The translations under genes were made by a program, and so were the position numbers. DNA of 37,976 nucleotides from W589 sp964611805. GTDB lineage: Bacteria; Chloroflexota; Dehalococcoidia; Dehalococcoidales; Fen-1064. The notes beneath the pieces are model-generated. The model was given only the letters and a program-made list of their open reading frames with translations. It did no database searches and was not told where the DNA came from. Below are positions 16,516 through 25,151 of the stretch, piece by piece. Each line of letters begins with the position of its first letter. The first letter of the stretch is position 1. The stretch is from assembly GCA_964611805.1 (NCBI GenBank), contig CAZTBG010000014.1, forward strand, positions 1-37,976, read 5' to 3'.

Positions 16516-18273
16516 ATGAAGAGAACACTACTAATCGCACTCATACCCCTGACTATCCTGATGATGATTGCCTCGGGAGTGGTGTACGCGGTGGACAGGA
16601 CCAACGCAGTGGAGTTCGCCGATCCAGATCTGGAAGCCCTGGTCCGGGAACAGATAGGGAAATCCGGCGGGACTATCCACAAGGCCGATGTTGAGAGCAT
16701 TGAATATCTGCACATTAGTCTTACGAGTCGGGCTGACCCGGAGCTAGCCATCACGGACCTGTCGGGCCTGGAGCACTTATCAGGATTGAGGCGGCTGGAT
16801 ATTCTGGGCTACGATATGAGTGACATTTCACCCCATTCCAGCCTGACCGGTCGTGAAGAGTTTAATATCATTAGTTGCGGTGAGGTTCTAGACATTACCC
16901 CCCTTTCAGGTCTGTCCAATCTGGAGCGTCTTTCTTTGTCAGGGTTTGAGGTAAAGGACCTTTCACCCCTATCCAGTCTCACCGATCTGACAGATCTTCA
17001 GCTACAGGTGACTGATATCAGCGACCTTTCTCCGCTGTCCGGCCTTACCAGTCTCACCAGACTTCAGCTTCAGGGAAATGATATCAGCGACCTTTCTCTG
17101 CTCTCTGCCCTGACGAATCTGAATATACTCGAACTGTCTGAGAATGATATCAGCGACCTTTCCCCCCTGTCCCGTCTCACCAGCCTGGAATCCTTATGTT
17201 TTTGTTCCTGTAAGGTCCCCGACCTTGCCCCTGTTTCAGACCTGCCTAATCTGCAGCGTCTTATATTGTCGGAGGGGTATCCGGTGATTGATCCCTCTCC
17301 AAGCGACTACGCCGACGGCCAGAGGAAACTTGAAATTATAGGGATGGATATCAGCGACCTCTCCGGGCTCTTCGTCCTGACGAATATAAATAGGATCGAT
17401 GTATCTTACAGTGACATCAGTGACCTTTCTCCCCTTTCCGGTCTCACCGGTGTTGAATTCATTATGTTCCAATCCTGTGAGGTCCCTGATCTTGCTCCTC
17501 TCTCAGACCTGCCCAGTCTTGAGTCTGTTGCCTTTTTCGATAGTACGGTAACTGACCTCTCTCCTTTAGGCAACCTTACCGATCTGAGCTATCTTTGTAT
17601 ATCCGACCACAGCATCCACGACACTTACACCGGCATCAGCGACTTCTCCGGCCTCTCTACTCTCACGAATCTGGATACACTCAGTATATATTCTGATGAC
17701 ATCAGCGACCTCTCTCCCCTGTCCGGTCTCACCGGTCTAAGCGAACTTTATCTTGGGGGAAATAGTATCAGCGATCTTTCCCCCCTGTCCGGTCTCGCCG
17801 GCCTTACGGGACTTGTTCTTAGCGGGAACAGTATCAGCGATCTTTCCCCCCTGTCCGGTCTCGCCGGCCTTACGGGACTTGTTCTTAGCGGGAACAGTAT
17901 CAGCGACCTTTCCCCCCTGTCCGGTCTCACCGGTCTGACTACACTCAGCGTTACGGACAGTGAAGTCAGCGATATCTCGCCACTTTCCAGCCTTACTAAC
18001 CTGGTCGGTCTTTATCTTTACCGGGATCAGATCAGTGACCTCTCTCCCCTGTCAGGCCTGGACAGTCTGTGGAACCTCAATCTTGAAGACAATGATATCA
18101 GCGATCTTGGCCCTCTACTGGAGAATGACCTTCTGCAGCAGCCGGGTGAACAGGAAATACCTGACGATATCTACTATACAGGACTAAACATCGAAGGCAA
18201 TCCCCTGAGCGACACCTCCATTGAGGATTACATCCCTCAGCTTGAGGAGATGGGGGTCCTGGTCGATTACTAA
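16516..18273 (+). CDS. Secreted leucine-rich-repeat protein, internalin-like repeats
   Basis: The 585-residue protein begins with a signal peptide (MKRTLLIALIPL..., cleavage likely after VVYA near residue 25). Almost all the rest is 22-residue leucine-rich repeats of the SDS22/internalin type, with the repeating core DISDLSPLSGLTxLxxLxL. Such repeats form a curved solenoid that binds proteins or glycans. No C-terminal membrane anchor, LPXTG motif or enzymatic domain is visible, so it is probably released or loosely surface-bound. Two repeats are identical at the DNA level (17764-17895), showing recent expansion. An AAAGGA lies before the ATG and a promoter candidate at 16391-16419. Confidence 0.85.
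   Translation: MKRTLLIALIPLTILMMIASGVVYAVDRTNAVEFADPDLEALVREQIGKSGGTIHKADVESIEYLHISLTSRADPELAITDLSGLEHLSGLRRLDILGYDMSDISPHSSLTGREEFNIISCGEVLDITPLSGLSNLERLSLSGFEVKDLSPLSSLTDLTDLQLQVTDISDLSPLSGLTSLTRLQLQGNDISDLSLLSALTNLNILELSENDISDLSPLSRLTSLESLCFCSCKVPDLAPVSDLPNLQRLILSEGYPVIDPSPSDYADGQRKLEIIGMDISDLSGLFVLTNINRIDVSYSDISDLSPLSGLTGVEFIMFQSCEVPDLAPLSDLPSLESVAFFDSTVTDLSPLGNLTDLSYLCISDHSIHDTYTGISDFSGLSTLTNLDTLSIYSDDISDLSPLSGLTGLSELYLGGNSISDLSPLSGLAGLTGLVLSGNSISDLSPLSGLAGLTGLVLSGNSISDLSPLSGLTGLTTLSVTDSEVSDISPLSSLTNLVGLYLYRDQISDLSPLSGLDSLWNLNLEDNDISDLGPLLENDLLQQPGEQEIPDDIYYTGLNIEGNPLSDTSIEDYIPQLEEMGVLVDY
17764..17895 (+). repeat. Exact 66-bp tandem duplication inside the LRR gene
   Basis: Bases 17764-17829 are repeated without change at 17830-17895, and a third diverged unit follows from 17896. 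Each unit is 22 codons, exactly one leucine-rich repeat, so copy changes keep the frame. Confidence 0.95.
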
Positions 18274-18410
18274 ACTGAAGCCAAGGTGAAATCTGCAAAC
18301 GGTGTCAGGTACTTTGCCGGGGAAAATCCCACCTTAGCTTGAGTAAGGGTATTAGTAAACTGCCCAACGCTTGAGATAAGCGGATTCAAGGATGATAGCA
18401 GAATAATCCT

Positions 18411-18791
18411 TTGCGCCCGCCACTTCAGCCAGGTAAGTTATATTTCTCAGTCCGATCACGCAAGTTGATGAAATTAATGGTCAAGCTTATGCCACTCTTC
18501 GGTCAAGATCCCCACCACTTCGGTCGTAACGGAGACGTCGATCTTACTAATATGATGGGTGAGGAGCATCCAATTAATGCAGTTGTACGTCTCAACAAAC
18601 AATCAGTCGAGATTCGAAGTCGGGCCGTTGCCTGCCATTCTAGTCAGAGTAGCGGACCGAGAAGACGCCCCGGCCTTTTCAGAATGATGGAGTTAATCCA
18701 GAAATTGCAGGGACCGAGAGATAGTTTTAGGCGTGCCTATCCTCTCCCAACCCGACATCGCGAAAAGGACTTGTTCGAAGGATTGGGATAG
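18411..18791 (+). CDS. Doubtful open reading frame, no recognised family
   Basis: An open frame of 126 codons lies in the 556-base gap between the LRR gene and the DinB-like gene. I do not recognise its product, which is basic and low in hydrophobic segments. The only ATG with some plausibility is internal (near 18468), with no clear ribosome binding site. The frame may be spurious or a decayed gene. Nothing else in 18274-18829 is recognisable. Confidence 0.15.
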   Translation: MRPPLQPGKLYFSVRSRKLMKLMVKLMPLFGQDPHHFGRNGDVDLTNMMGEEHPINAVVRLNKQSVEIRSRAVACHSSQSSGPRRRPGLFRMMELIQKLQGPRDSFRRAYPLPTRHREKDLFEGLG

Positions 18792-18829
18792 ATTTACCCT
18801 GGCTCCTCATCAATTGACGGCAGCTCTGC

Positions 18830-19357
18830 TTACTTATCCATCGCCCGTTTGAGCCCACGGAGATACGAGACTTCTCCCGCGTGCTGGGAAAGATGGGTGA
18901 CATTCATCAGGAGCAACATTCCAACAGTGGTAGGCGGCCGTTCGACTGGGCCCGTTTGGGGCATTTCCACTTCCCTATCGAAGGTTTCTGGTGTTGCTTT
19001 CGTCATGTAATCATAAGTCTGTTTTCGCACTGCATCAGTATATGCCTGCAGGCTCTTCAAATCAAGAACTACAAACCCTGCGACCTGTTCCTCTGTATAA
19101 TGGCCTCCACTATCCTCAAGTTCCTTGTTGAGTTTCTCGTACCATTTTCCTATTTCCCAAAGCTGCGGTTTACCCTGGATTAATCTGTTTACAAAGGAAT
19201 CTTCAGACCGTGCCATATGAAACAGTATCAGACCGATGGAATTTGCATCCGGCCTTGGATGCCAACTCACCTCGTCATGTGTCAAACCGCCTAAAGTCCT
19301 GTCAACCGTTCTTTTAACATTTTCTAAACCAGCCTTGATCAGTTCTTTCGATTCCAT
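18830..19357 (-). CDS. DinB-family four-helix protein
   Basis: The 175-residue protein has the DinB/YfiT-like layout: an N-terminal helix (ELIKAGLENVKRTVDRTLGG), the first metal-type histidine in LILFHMARSEDSFVNRLI, and the late HxxxH-like region NVTHLSQHAGEVSYLRG. This family forms metal-binding four-helix bundles, often thiol-dependent transferases, with varied substrates. No specific reaction can be assigned. The ATG at 19357 is chosen because GGAGG lies 6 bases upstream; an upstream start at 19444 would add 29 unconserved residues. It is the last gene in the minus-strand AOR neighbourhood, but a large gap separates it from the others. Confidence 0.75.
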   Translation of the reverse strand: MESKELIKAGLENVKRTVDRTLGGLTHDEVSWHPRPDANSIGLILFHMARSEDSFVNRLIQGKPQLWEIGKWYEKLNKELEDSGGHYTEEQVAGFVVLDLKSLQAYTDAVRKQTYDYMTKATPETFDREVEMPQTGPVERPPTTVGMLLLMNVTHLSQHAGEVSYLRGLKRAMDK

Positions 19358-19503
19358 TGGATCCTCCGTTTTAATATTTGTTTCATACATGATCTGGCAT
19401 GCCCCCAAAAAGGATACCACTCCTTGAGTTAGAGTTATCGGCATAATAGTCTCAGGAGTTGGCGGCTTCGGCCTTATTCTTGGTAATATGCTAACTGCTG
19501 CTG

Positions 19504-19521
19504 GCCCGGTCAGAACCGGGC
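19504..19521. other. Perfect GC-rich hairpin
   Basis: GCCCGGT (19504-19510) and ACCGGGC (19515-19521) form a 7-bp stem with a 4-base loop. It sits just past the AOR remnant on the minus strand but has no T-run on either side, so it may be a weak or Rho-assisted end. Confidence 0.5.
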
Positions 19522-19525
19522 TTGC

Positions 19526-19603
19526 TCACACGACCAGCCCCAGCTTTTCCAGACCGATAGCCACATCCTTGTCTTGTTCTGTCGCCCGCAGGGGGTCTTC
19601 CTT
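19526..19603 (-). pseudogene. Remnant of an aldehyde ferredoxin oxidoreductase C-terminus
   Basis: The minus strand encodes KEDPLRATEQ, then DKDVAIGLEKLGLVV and TGA. This matches the end of the intact AOR at 20041 (DLKDVATGLEQRELVT, stop). DNA similarity continues past the stop (GGCTTG.TCAC..GACCA in both places). Nothing of the remaining roughly 600 residues is present. It begins where the 132-residue unknown gene ends, so a second AOR copy was probably deleted down to its tail. Confidence 0.7.
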
Positions 19604-20000
19604 ACCCTTCCAACTCTTTGACTTCAGGATGGAAATCAACCTGATATGCGGGTATGCCCAGTGAAATTCCATAGCGTTTCGCTTCGTCATACTGCTTCTT
19701 GCTTTGCCGGTCTATGTAGAAAACTTTATCCGGGAAAATGATATAGTGGTGGAAATTGTCCTTGAAATCAGCATACCACGAGCTGTTGTGGCTTTCGTCA
19801 AGTGATTTACTTATTTCTTCAGCCAGGCTTTGCGCTTCGCTTTCCTGCACTTCTACGGTGTGTATCGTCCACTGTGAAAGCCATGGGGTTTTATATGCGT
19901 CCGTGACCTCACTGACTTTTGTGGAGATAATCTTGACCTTCTTAAGGACTTCCTTGTTTTCTAGAGATTCCTCAATAATAACTCCCTGAAAATCTGCCAT
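19602..20000 (-). CDS. Conserved-looking small protein of unknown function
   Basis: I do not recognise the family of this 132-residue soluble protein. It has no signal peptide, membrane segment or metal-binding cysteines. Its length, alternating helix/strand pattern and a strong GGGAGG 6 bases before the ATG make it a credible gene. The C-terminal half has aromatic residues (SSWYADFKDNFHHYIIFPDKVFYID), as in small alpha/beta domains. It lies 40 bases downstream of the AOR gene, probably cotranscribed, and is followed directly by an AOR C-terminal remnant. Confidence 0.6.
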   Translation of the reverse strand: MADFQGVIIEESLENKEVLKKVKIISTKVSEVTDAYKTPWLSQWTIHTVEVQESEAQSLAEEISKSLDESHNSSWYADFKDNFHHYIIFPDKVFYIDRQSKKQYDEAKRYGISLGIPAYQVDFHPEVKELEG

Positions 20001-20040
20001 TGGATACCTCCCTTACTTGTCTCTACAGAGCCAGGCTTGG

Positions 20041-21984
20041 TCACGTGACCAATTCCCGTTGTTCCAGACCGGTGGCAACATCCTTGAGGTCCAGTGCTTC
20101 AAGTATGGCTTTCGTTTGGAGACCGGTTGCCGTATCCCAACCTCGGAGACCGTAGAACTCCCTTTTCATCTCCTCGAACCTGGCCCTGTCGAGGACTGCG
20201 CCTTTCTTGGTGAATATCTCACCATTCTCCCCGGGAGCGATACCCTGAGGATTGGTCGGGTCATCCCTCATCGGCATGGTGAAGTGGAATTCCGGCAAAG
20301 TGTCACTGCCCCTCGCCTCCCTGGCCATTATGGCTCTCTGCAGGTTCACGATACGTTCCCCGATTTTGTAGAGCGCTTCTTCGCCAATTTCCTCCCCAAG
20401 GGCTGCCGATAGGACCTTACTCTCCAGACTGGGGTCACCGACATGGTCATCAGAGAACTCGACGGTTATTATCGGCCATGCCCAGTCGCACAGAATCAGG
20501 GACTCGTGGACATACCGGCGGTCCTGGACCCTGGTTGCGGTAAGGGCCTTACCCTCGTACGTAGATAAATCGACAGCGAGTTCACTCCCCCAGAACCTCT
20601 TCGCCACGGCTCGAAGCACGTCAGTGGAGACATAAGCGCCCTTCGCCTTATCTGCCCACAGGACCCAGTTGAGAAAGAGCCTGGATACCTCATGCAACTG
20701 CTGTATCGGCATTCTGGGTTCCATGGCACACAGGAGCCCGGTGGTAATATAGTATCTCGGGTCATACGCTATTCCCTGCTCACCCTTGGAGACATAGTCA
20801 GTAATCAGCTTCTCTGATTCCTTCCCAACCTTTTCCGATGCACGCACCGTGCCATCGGCCAGTACTTCTCCAAAACCCTCTCTAAGTGAGAGCTTTCTTA
20901 TGAGCGTTTCCAGAAATTCAAGGCTTCCCATTCTGGAGAACGGGATACCAGTATTCTCATCTGTCAGAATGCCTGCCCGGTAGCATCTGGAGAGCCACAT
21001 CATCATGGTACCCAGTGCGAAGACATCAACCCCGTAGTCATTGGCCAGCATAGCAGCATGGAACGGAACCTCGCTCCAGTCCTGTTCACCGTAGTATCTT
21101 TGTGCTCTCACCTGATAGAAGCCAACCTGTCCACAGATGAATTTCCCTTCCCTGCCGTCTTTGTCCTGATACACAAGCCGCTCACAGCCCAGACTGCAGC
21201 CACGGCATATATCCAGCCTCTTCTTCTCAGGAGTCACACCGGCACCCCAGACCGACCCCGACGGTGAAGTTTTCTTCAATCGGCGGATTTCTCTGTTAAG
21301 CTCCGTCAATCTCTCAGGGAAGGCTGTCTCTACCCTTCGGCTCCCCCTGACGGCAATCGCCTTGAGCCTCTTAGAACCCATGACCGCACCAAAGCCGCTG
21401 CTTCCTGAAGCATCGTTGTCCGCAAGGATAGTAGCCATGGCAACTCTGTGTTCACCGGCAGGGCCGGTGGTGACAATCCTGGTCTGACTGCCCAGCTGTT
21501 CCTTCAGGGTTCCCCTTGTCTCAAGAGTACTCTTGCCCCAGAGGGCCGAGGCATCCTTCAACTCAGCTTTGCCGTTGGTAACCGAGAGATAGACCGGGGT
21601 ATCTGCCTCTCCCTGAATGATGATTCCGTCGTAACCGGCCCGCTTGAGCTCTGTTCCCCAGCTTCCACCGAGGTTCGCATAAGAGAATTGCTCCGGCTTT
21701 GCTGTGGGGGACTTGCCGCATACGAGCCATCTGACCCCACCGACTCCCGGGGAGACCCCGGCCAGCGGCCCGGTCATGAACATCAACCTGTTGTCCGGGT
21801 CGAAGGCTTTGACCTCCGGGGCTACTTCGTCCCAGTATACCTTGGCAGCGATACCTCGACCTCCCAGGAACCGGGCGGCGTAGTCAATCGTGGGAACAGA
21901 CGTTATCCTGCGAGATGTCAGGTCCACCCTCAGTACATCGCCGGCATATCCAAATTCTCTATTCACTGGCTTACCTACCCTCAC
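20041..21984 (-). CDS. aor: Tungsten-containing aldehyde:ferredoxin oxidoreductase
   Basis: AOR-family enzymes oxidise aldehydes to acids, or the reverse, with a tungsten bis-pterin and one [4Fe-4S] cluster, exchanging electrons with ferredoxin. The 647-residue length is typical. The N-terminal domain shows GYAGDVLRVDL, FLGGRGIAAKVYW, TGPLAGV and TGPAGEHRV pterin-binding segments. The cluster ligands are CRGCSLGC (Cys 260, 263, 267) with a later Cys in LILCDWAWP. The GTG at 21984 is used; a GTG six codons later is also possible, since the conserved part begins at FGYAGD. The gene lies downstream of a ferredoxin/CCG protein that may be its redox partner. Which aldehyde is used cannot be told. 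Confidence 0.93.
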   Translation of the reverse strand: MRVGKPVNREFGYAGDVLRVDLTSRRITSVPTIDYAARFLGGRGIAAKVYWDEVAPEVKAFDPDNRLMFMTGPLAGVSPGVGGVRWLVCGKSPTAKPEQFSYANLGGSWGTELKRAGYDGIIIQGEADTPVYLSVTNGKAELKDASALWGKSTLETRGTLKEQLGSQTRIVTTGPAGEHRVAMATILADNDASGSSGFGAVMGSKRLKAIAVRGSRRVETAFPERLTELNREIRRLKKTSPSGSVWGAGVTPEKKRLDICRGCSLGCERLVYQDKDGREGKFICGQVGFYQVRAQRYYGEQDWSEVPFHAAMLANDYGVDVFALGTMMMWLSRCYRAGILTDENTGIPFSRMGSLEFLETLIRKLSLREGFGEVLADGTVRASEKVGKESEKLITDYVSKGEQGIAYDPRYYITTGLLCAMEPRMPIQQLHEVSRLFLNWVLWADKAKGAYVSTDVLRAVAKRFWGSELAVDLSTYEGKALTATRVQDRRYVHESLILCDWAWPIITVEFSDDHVGDPSLESKVLSAALGEEIGEEALYKIGERIVNLQRAIMAREARGSDTLPEFHFTMPMRDDPTNPQGIAPGENGEIFTKKGAVLDRARFEEMKREFYGLRGWDTATGLQTKAILEALDLKDVATGLEQRELVT

Positions 21985-22103
21985 TCAGTAATTCCAGGCA
22001 TAGCAAACGTACCACGTTCTCATACTTGAGTCAAAATTACCAATGCCACAAGACCACAATTTCGAGTATACGCTGATTAGCAACCTCCGGCCACTTCATC
22101 ATA

Positions 22104-23108
22104 TCATCCGGCTTCTGCTGGCCAGGGTATCTCCCCGAGGGCAATGCGGCACAGGTCGGTAATATAGATTTTCGTCAGTCCAAGCTGAGCGGTGGGCCGT
22201 CGCATCACGCGGTCGCATACCGGACACAGGGTCACCAGAGCATCTGCCCCACACTCAATAGCATCCCTGACATTCTTCTCCTGGAACTCAACAGCCATCT
22301 CCAGCCTGGTGCCGATAATAGGGGCAGTACAGCAAAGGGCAGTTTCACGCTCATATTTCCGGGGTGGCCGCTCCACCCCAATCATTTCGAGTATCTCATC
22401 GAGAAAGACATTCTTCTCCGGCGTATATCGTGATGCGCAGGGCTGCTGATAGGCTATCCTCTTTCCCAATTTTGTGATGCTGCTCTGGTGGTCTCTGAGA
22501 TAGTTACGCAGGTATTCGAAGATATGCATATATTTGAAGGGCACTTCGATACCATAATCCTTGACTTTAGCGTGCACCATGGCGTAGCAGTCATCATGGA
22601 GGAAGACAATTTCCTTGTTCAGGCTTGCCAGGTTATCAATAAACCTGCGGGCATACTTCCCAATGGGACTCTCTTTGCCGTAGTGTTCCCAGCCAATGAG
22701 ACAGTAGTAGTCTCCACCCTTTACCAGAGTCATTCCCCGGAACAGCTGGCCATCAAGTGCCCCTTCGGAGATGTATCGCTCCATTGTGCATATCGATATG
22801 GCAGGTTTAGATGGGTCACCCGGTATTACCTCAGTGGGAGCCTCAAAACTGGCTCTGGTCAGTTCTTCTTCTCCGATGGGGAAAACTCCCGCCTTCTCCA
22901 CCGCACTGATGATGAGGCTAAGTGGGTCGGCCCCGGTGGGACAATACTCGCGGCAGGCACAACAGGTAATGCACTTGCTTACTATCCCGGCCTCTTTACC
23001 CTCTATGAGTGCCTTGATATCAGATACGGCCTCATCCCTGTCATAGCTGATATAAAGACACTTCGTCAGGCAGTCACCACAAAGGTCACATTTTGAAGCA
23101 TCCCACAT
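22104..23108 (-). CDS. Ferredoxin plus CCG-domain oxidoreductase subunit (HdrD/GlpC-like)
   Basis: The 334-residue protein starts at the ATG at 23108, which has GGAGG 8 bases upstream. An upstream start at 23219 would only add an unrelated 37-residue extension. It has two ferredoxin motifs at the N-terminus (Cys 7, 10, 13, 17 and Cys 46, 49, 52, 56) followed by a CCG-type half with HDDCYAM, QQPCASR, ALCCTAP and TLCPVC. This is the architecture of HdrD, GlpC and LutA-type electron-transfer subunits. Lying 119 bases upstream of the AOR gene on the same strand, it may take electrons from AOR-reduced ferredoxin. The 391 bases between its start and the next gene show no further gene or clear promoter. 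Confidence 0.82.
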   Translation of the reverse strand: MWDASKCDLCGDCLTKCLYISYDRDEAVSDIKALIEGKEAGIVSKCITCCACREYCPTGADPLSLIISAVEKAGVFPIGEEELTRASFEAPTEVIPGDPSKPAISICTMERYISEGALDGQLFRGMTLVKGGDYYCLIGWEHYGKESPIGKYARRFIDNLASLNKEIVFLHDDCYAMVHAKVKDYGIEVPFKYMHIFEYLRNYLRDHQSSITKLGKRIAYQQPCASRYTPEKNVFLDEILEMIGVERPPRKYERETALCCTAPIIGTRLEMAVEFQEKNVRDAIECGADALVTLCPVCDRVMRRPTAQLGLTKIYITDLCRIALGEIPWPAEAG

Positions 23109-23499
23109 TTCTTTACCTCCACTTTGATACCATGAGTCCGTTTTGCGTAGAAACAAATCCAGAAAACGGGAGCAGGAATTACTAAAGAAAGCTGTAGCCG
23201 AAAAAACTATTGACGGCAATTAACAGCAAGTTTATCATCCGGCACAGGAGTTGGCAAGGAGCAGACTCAGGCAGTGACAGATTGGCAGACAACTGACTAC
23301 AGAGAGTCACCAGAACAACAACGGGCCCCAGAGCTATTCTGGGACCCATTTCTCTGCCCAGACCGGAACACGATGACCTCTCACTCCGGTCACGACACAA
23401 AAAAACCAACCACATGGAAGAAAAAAATCTCTTCTATGGCCGCTCAGACAGACGGAGGAATCTAAATACTCTTATTGCTATTCTTGTTGGGTGATTATC
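23109..23499. other. Intergenic gap without recognisable feature
   Basis: These 391 bases hold short open frames only, without ribosome binding sites or family resemblance. A TTGCCG...TACAGC pair on the minus strand is too weak to call a promoter for the ferredoxin/CCG gene. Confidence 0.5.
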
Positions 23500-23763
23500 T
23501 CAATTCGAAGGGGCTTTACTGTACTTGAAGAGAAAGTCAAGCACATCTTTACGCAGATATCTCCAGTCACCCCGCTCCCCAAGGCGGTACCCCTTTAGCT
23601 CGCCAGTACGAGTCCAGCGCCTTACTGAACCAAGGTGTACCTTGAGGAATTTGGCAACCTCACTGCTTGTCATGATGACATCATCATCCCATTCCAGCCG
23701 GTTTTCTAGTCCGCTATCCACCACACTTCCACTCTCCTTATGTCTCGGTAACTGCTGAAGCAT
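23500..23763 (-). CDS. Excisionase-type HTH DNA-binding protein (paralogue A)
   Basis: The 87-residue protein carries one MerR/excisionase-like winged HTH (HTH_17 type): MTSSEVAKFLKVHLGSVRRWTR, then GELKGYRLGERGDWRYLRKDVLDFL. Such small proteins bind DNA as transcription regulators or recombination directionality factors. No integrase or phage gene is near, so regulation is more likely. The ATG at 23763 has GGGGAAG 6 bases upstream. A paralogue with nearly the same DNA-recognition segment lies at 33022, and the two bracket the archaellum operon. Recognition helix and wing are almost identical, so both probably bind the same sequence. Confidence 0.82.
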   Translation of the reverse strand: MLQQLPRHKESGSVVDSGLENRLEWDDDVIMTSSEVAKFLKVHLGSVRRWTRTGELKGYRLGERGDWRYLRKDVLDFLFKYSKAPSN

Positions 23764-23792
23764 CAACACTTCCCCAATTTACTCCCAATCAT

Positions 23793-23798
23793 ATTATA
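23793..23798 (-). promoter_or_regulatory. Consensus -10 box of HTH paralogue A
   Basis: On the minus strand TATAAT lies 30 bases before the ATG, giving a predicted leader of about 23 bases. No good -35 box is visible at the proper distance, so the promoter may need an activator. Confidence 0.45.
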
Positions 23799-24136
23799 CC
23801 CCGCTATTGTTAAGGCAGGGTTAAGACACATAGGCCGGGGTTACATTATGGTTACAGGCGAGTATCAGGCAGGTTTCAGTTCTGAGGAGACCGTGCACGG
23901 GCTGGAAACATCACCGATATCCCTTGCCAAGTATTTGTTACCTCCCTTCCCCGGTCAAATTCAATATCTCTTTAGCCAATCCGTAACTACACATCAAAAT
24001 ACCATCTCATAAATGAGAAAAGCCTGCTTTACTTCTCTTATTTATATTTTACAGCACAAACCCCTGTTTTGTCGAGACCTATCTCGCACATTTAATGACC
24101 GCACTCGCAAGTACTGACTTAAGAGCATCTCCGTCT

Positions 24137-24165
24137 TTAGCAGGATGTCCCTGGCATGATATAAT
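24137..24165 (+). promoter_or_regulatory. Candidate promoter giving a leaderless transcript
   Basis: TTAGCA (24137-24142) and a perfect TATAAT (24160-24165) are 17 bases apart. The predicted start falls at about 24172, which is the A of the ATG of the next gene. That gene has no ribosome binding site. The remaining sequence in 23764-24136 shows nothing I can name. Confidence 0.5.
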
Positions 24166-24171
24166 CGCAGC

Positions 24172-24711
24172 ATGGAAATCTCCGATTGGGTAGCCCTTCT
24201 GGCAACGATAGGCTCTATCCTGCTCTTTCTCGTGGTGCTGCTGCGTATCAGTCGAGTGAGCAAGGAGCGGCGGACCGACCAGAAGCTGATGCGACTTCAT
24301 GAGATTGAAGAATGGGCGAGGGAGGTAATCTCGTGTGGCTTCAGTGATGACCTCGGCCAGGTAAAAGACATTGAGCAACTACGCTCATTCACATTTCATC
24401 ATCTTGGTCAAATGCGGCATCGTTTCGTAGCAATGGGAAGGAAGGGACGGCGCATGAGGGAGATTGCCATGGTATTCGGACAGGACTTACAACAAGCAAT
24501 ATCACTGCTAGTCGAGCACCTGGGCACCCACATAAGCGTCCTGAGCGAGTGCATGAATGCTGTTCCCAGGGAGACGGCCGCCAGCAGTGATTTTGATGCA
24601 GTTCTGACAAAGACGACTGCCAGTGAAGCAGAGGTGGTCGGGTCTGCCTATGGTGTTATTGAAGCGGTCACAAGAAACAGGACTGCCGACATAACTGACA
24701 CCGGCGTCTGA
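24172..24711 (+). CDS. Single-pass membrane protein of unknown function
   Basis: The 179-residue protein has one N-terminal transmembrane helix (about residues 7-27, WVALLATIGSILLFLVVLL) followed by a basic stretch (RVSKERRTDQK) and a mostly helical cytoplasmic part. I do not recognise the family. It has no ribosome binding site; the promoter at 24137-24165 predicts a leaderless mRNA. It points away from HTH paralogue A and toward the end of the archaellum operon, so a link with either is possible but unproven. Confidence 0.55.
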   Translation: MEISDWVALLATIGSILLFLVVLLRISRVSKERRTDQKLMRLHEIEEWAREVISCGFSDDLGQVKDIEQLRSFTFHHLGQMRHRFVAMGRKGRRMREIAMVFGQDLQQAISLLVEHLGTHISVLSECMNAVPRETAASSDFDAVLTKTTASEAEVVGSAYGVIEAVTRNRTADITDTGV

Positions 24712-24845
24712 TGTTGATGAAAAGACTCGGCTGCTTTCCTAAAACAACCAATGGTCTATATTCACAGCGAGGCAGCTCAGTGGTCAAGCTACCATTCTTA
24801 AGGTTCTGTTTTGTTTTGGTTGCTACCAAGTAGAGAACAGTAGTG

Positions 24846-25034
24846 TGTCATTGCGAGGGGGCTCAAGCCCCCTCGGCAATCTCTTTTCTACACACGGCGA
24901 GATTACTTCGTCGCTACGCCCTGCCCGCTTGCCTTCGCTGACCTGTCCGCCGTACAAGACTATGGCAGGCGGGAGCTTTAGCGCAAGCAGGCTGCCCCTC
25001 CGGGACTATGACAGGCGGGTCCTTCGTAATGACA
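24846..25034. repeat. Dispersed palindromic element (MITE/REP-like), full copy
   Basis: The 189-base element has imperfect terminal inverted repeats: TGTCATTGCGAGGGG on the left, and TCCTTCGTAATGACA on the right, whose complement starts TGTCATTACGAAGGA. Inside are a strong hairpin (GAGGGGGCT/AGCCCCCTC, 24855-24874) and an AATCTC...GAGATT pair followed by CTTCGTCGCTACGC. The latter recurs at the right window edge (GATTGCTTCGTCGCT). It encodes no transposase. The short frames inside it are not genes. Elements of this TCATTGCGAG...CTTCGTCGCT kind are scattered in many bacterial genomes. Confidence 0.8.
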
Positions 25035-25151
25035 GTTTAACCAAATACAAATAAAACCATTCCTAATCTGGTCTGCTGGAATTTGAAAGAGCTCCTGATA
25101 CCTGCTCTGTAATTGCGGAGCATACCCTGCACCAGCCATATACAATGAGTT

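Noticed and set aside
24762..24815. tRNA-like stretch with a D-arm look (AGCTCAGTGGTCAAGCTACC)
   Set aside because: The D-stem has a mismatch, no anticodon stem can be formed and there is no T-arm or matching acceptor strand downstream; at best an old fragment.
24846..25034. CRISPR array
   Set aside because: There are no regularly spaced repeats with unique spacers, only one palindromic element; no cas genes are in the window.
24845..25054. Open frame inside the palindromic element
   Set aside because: It follows the inverted-repeat structure, has no ribosome binding site and no family resemblance.
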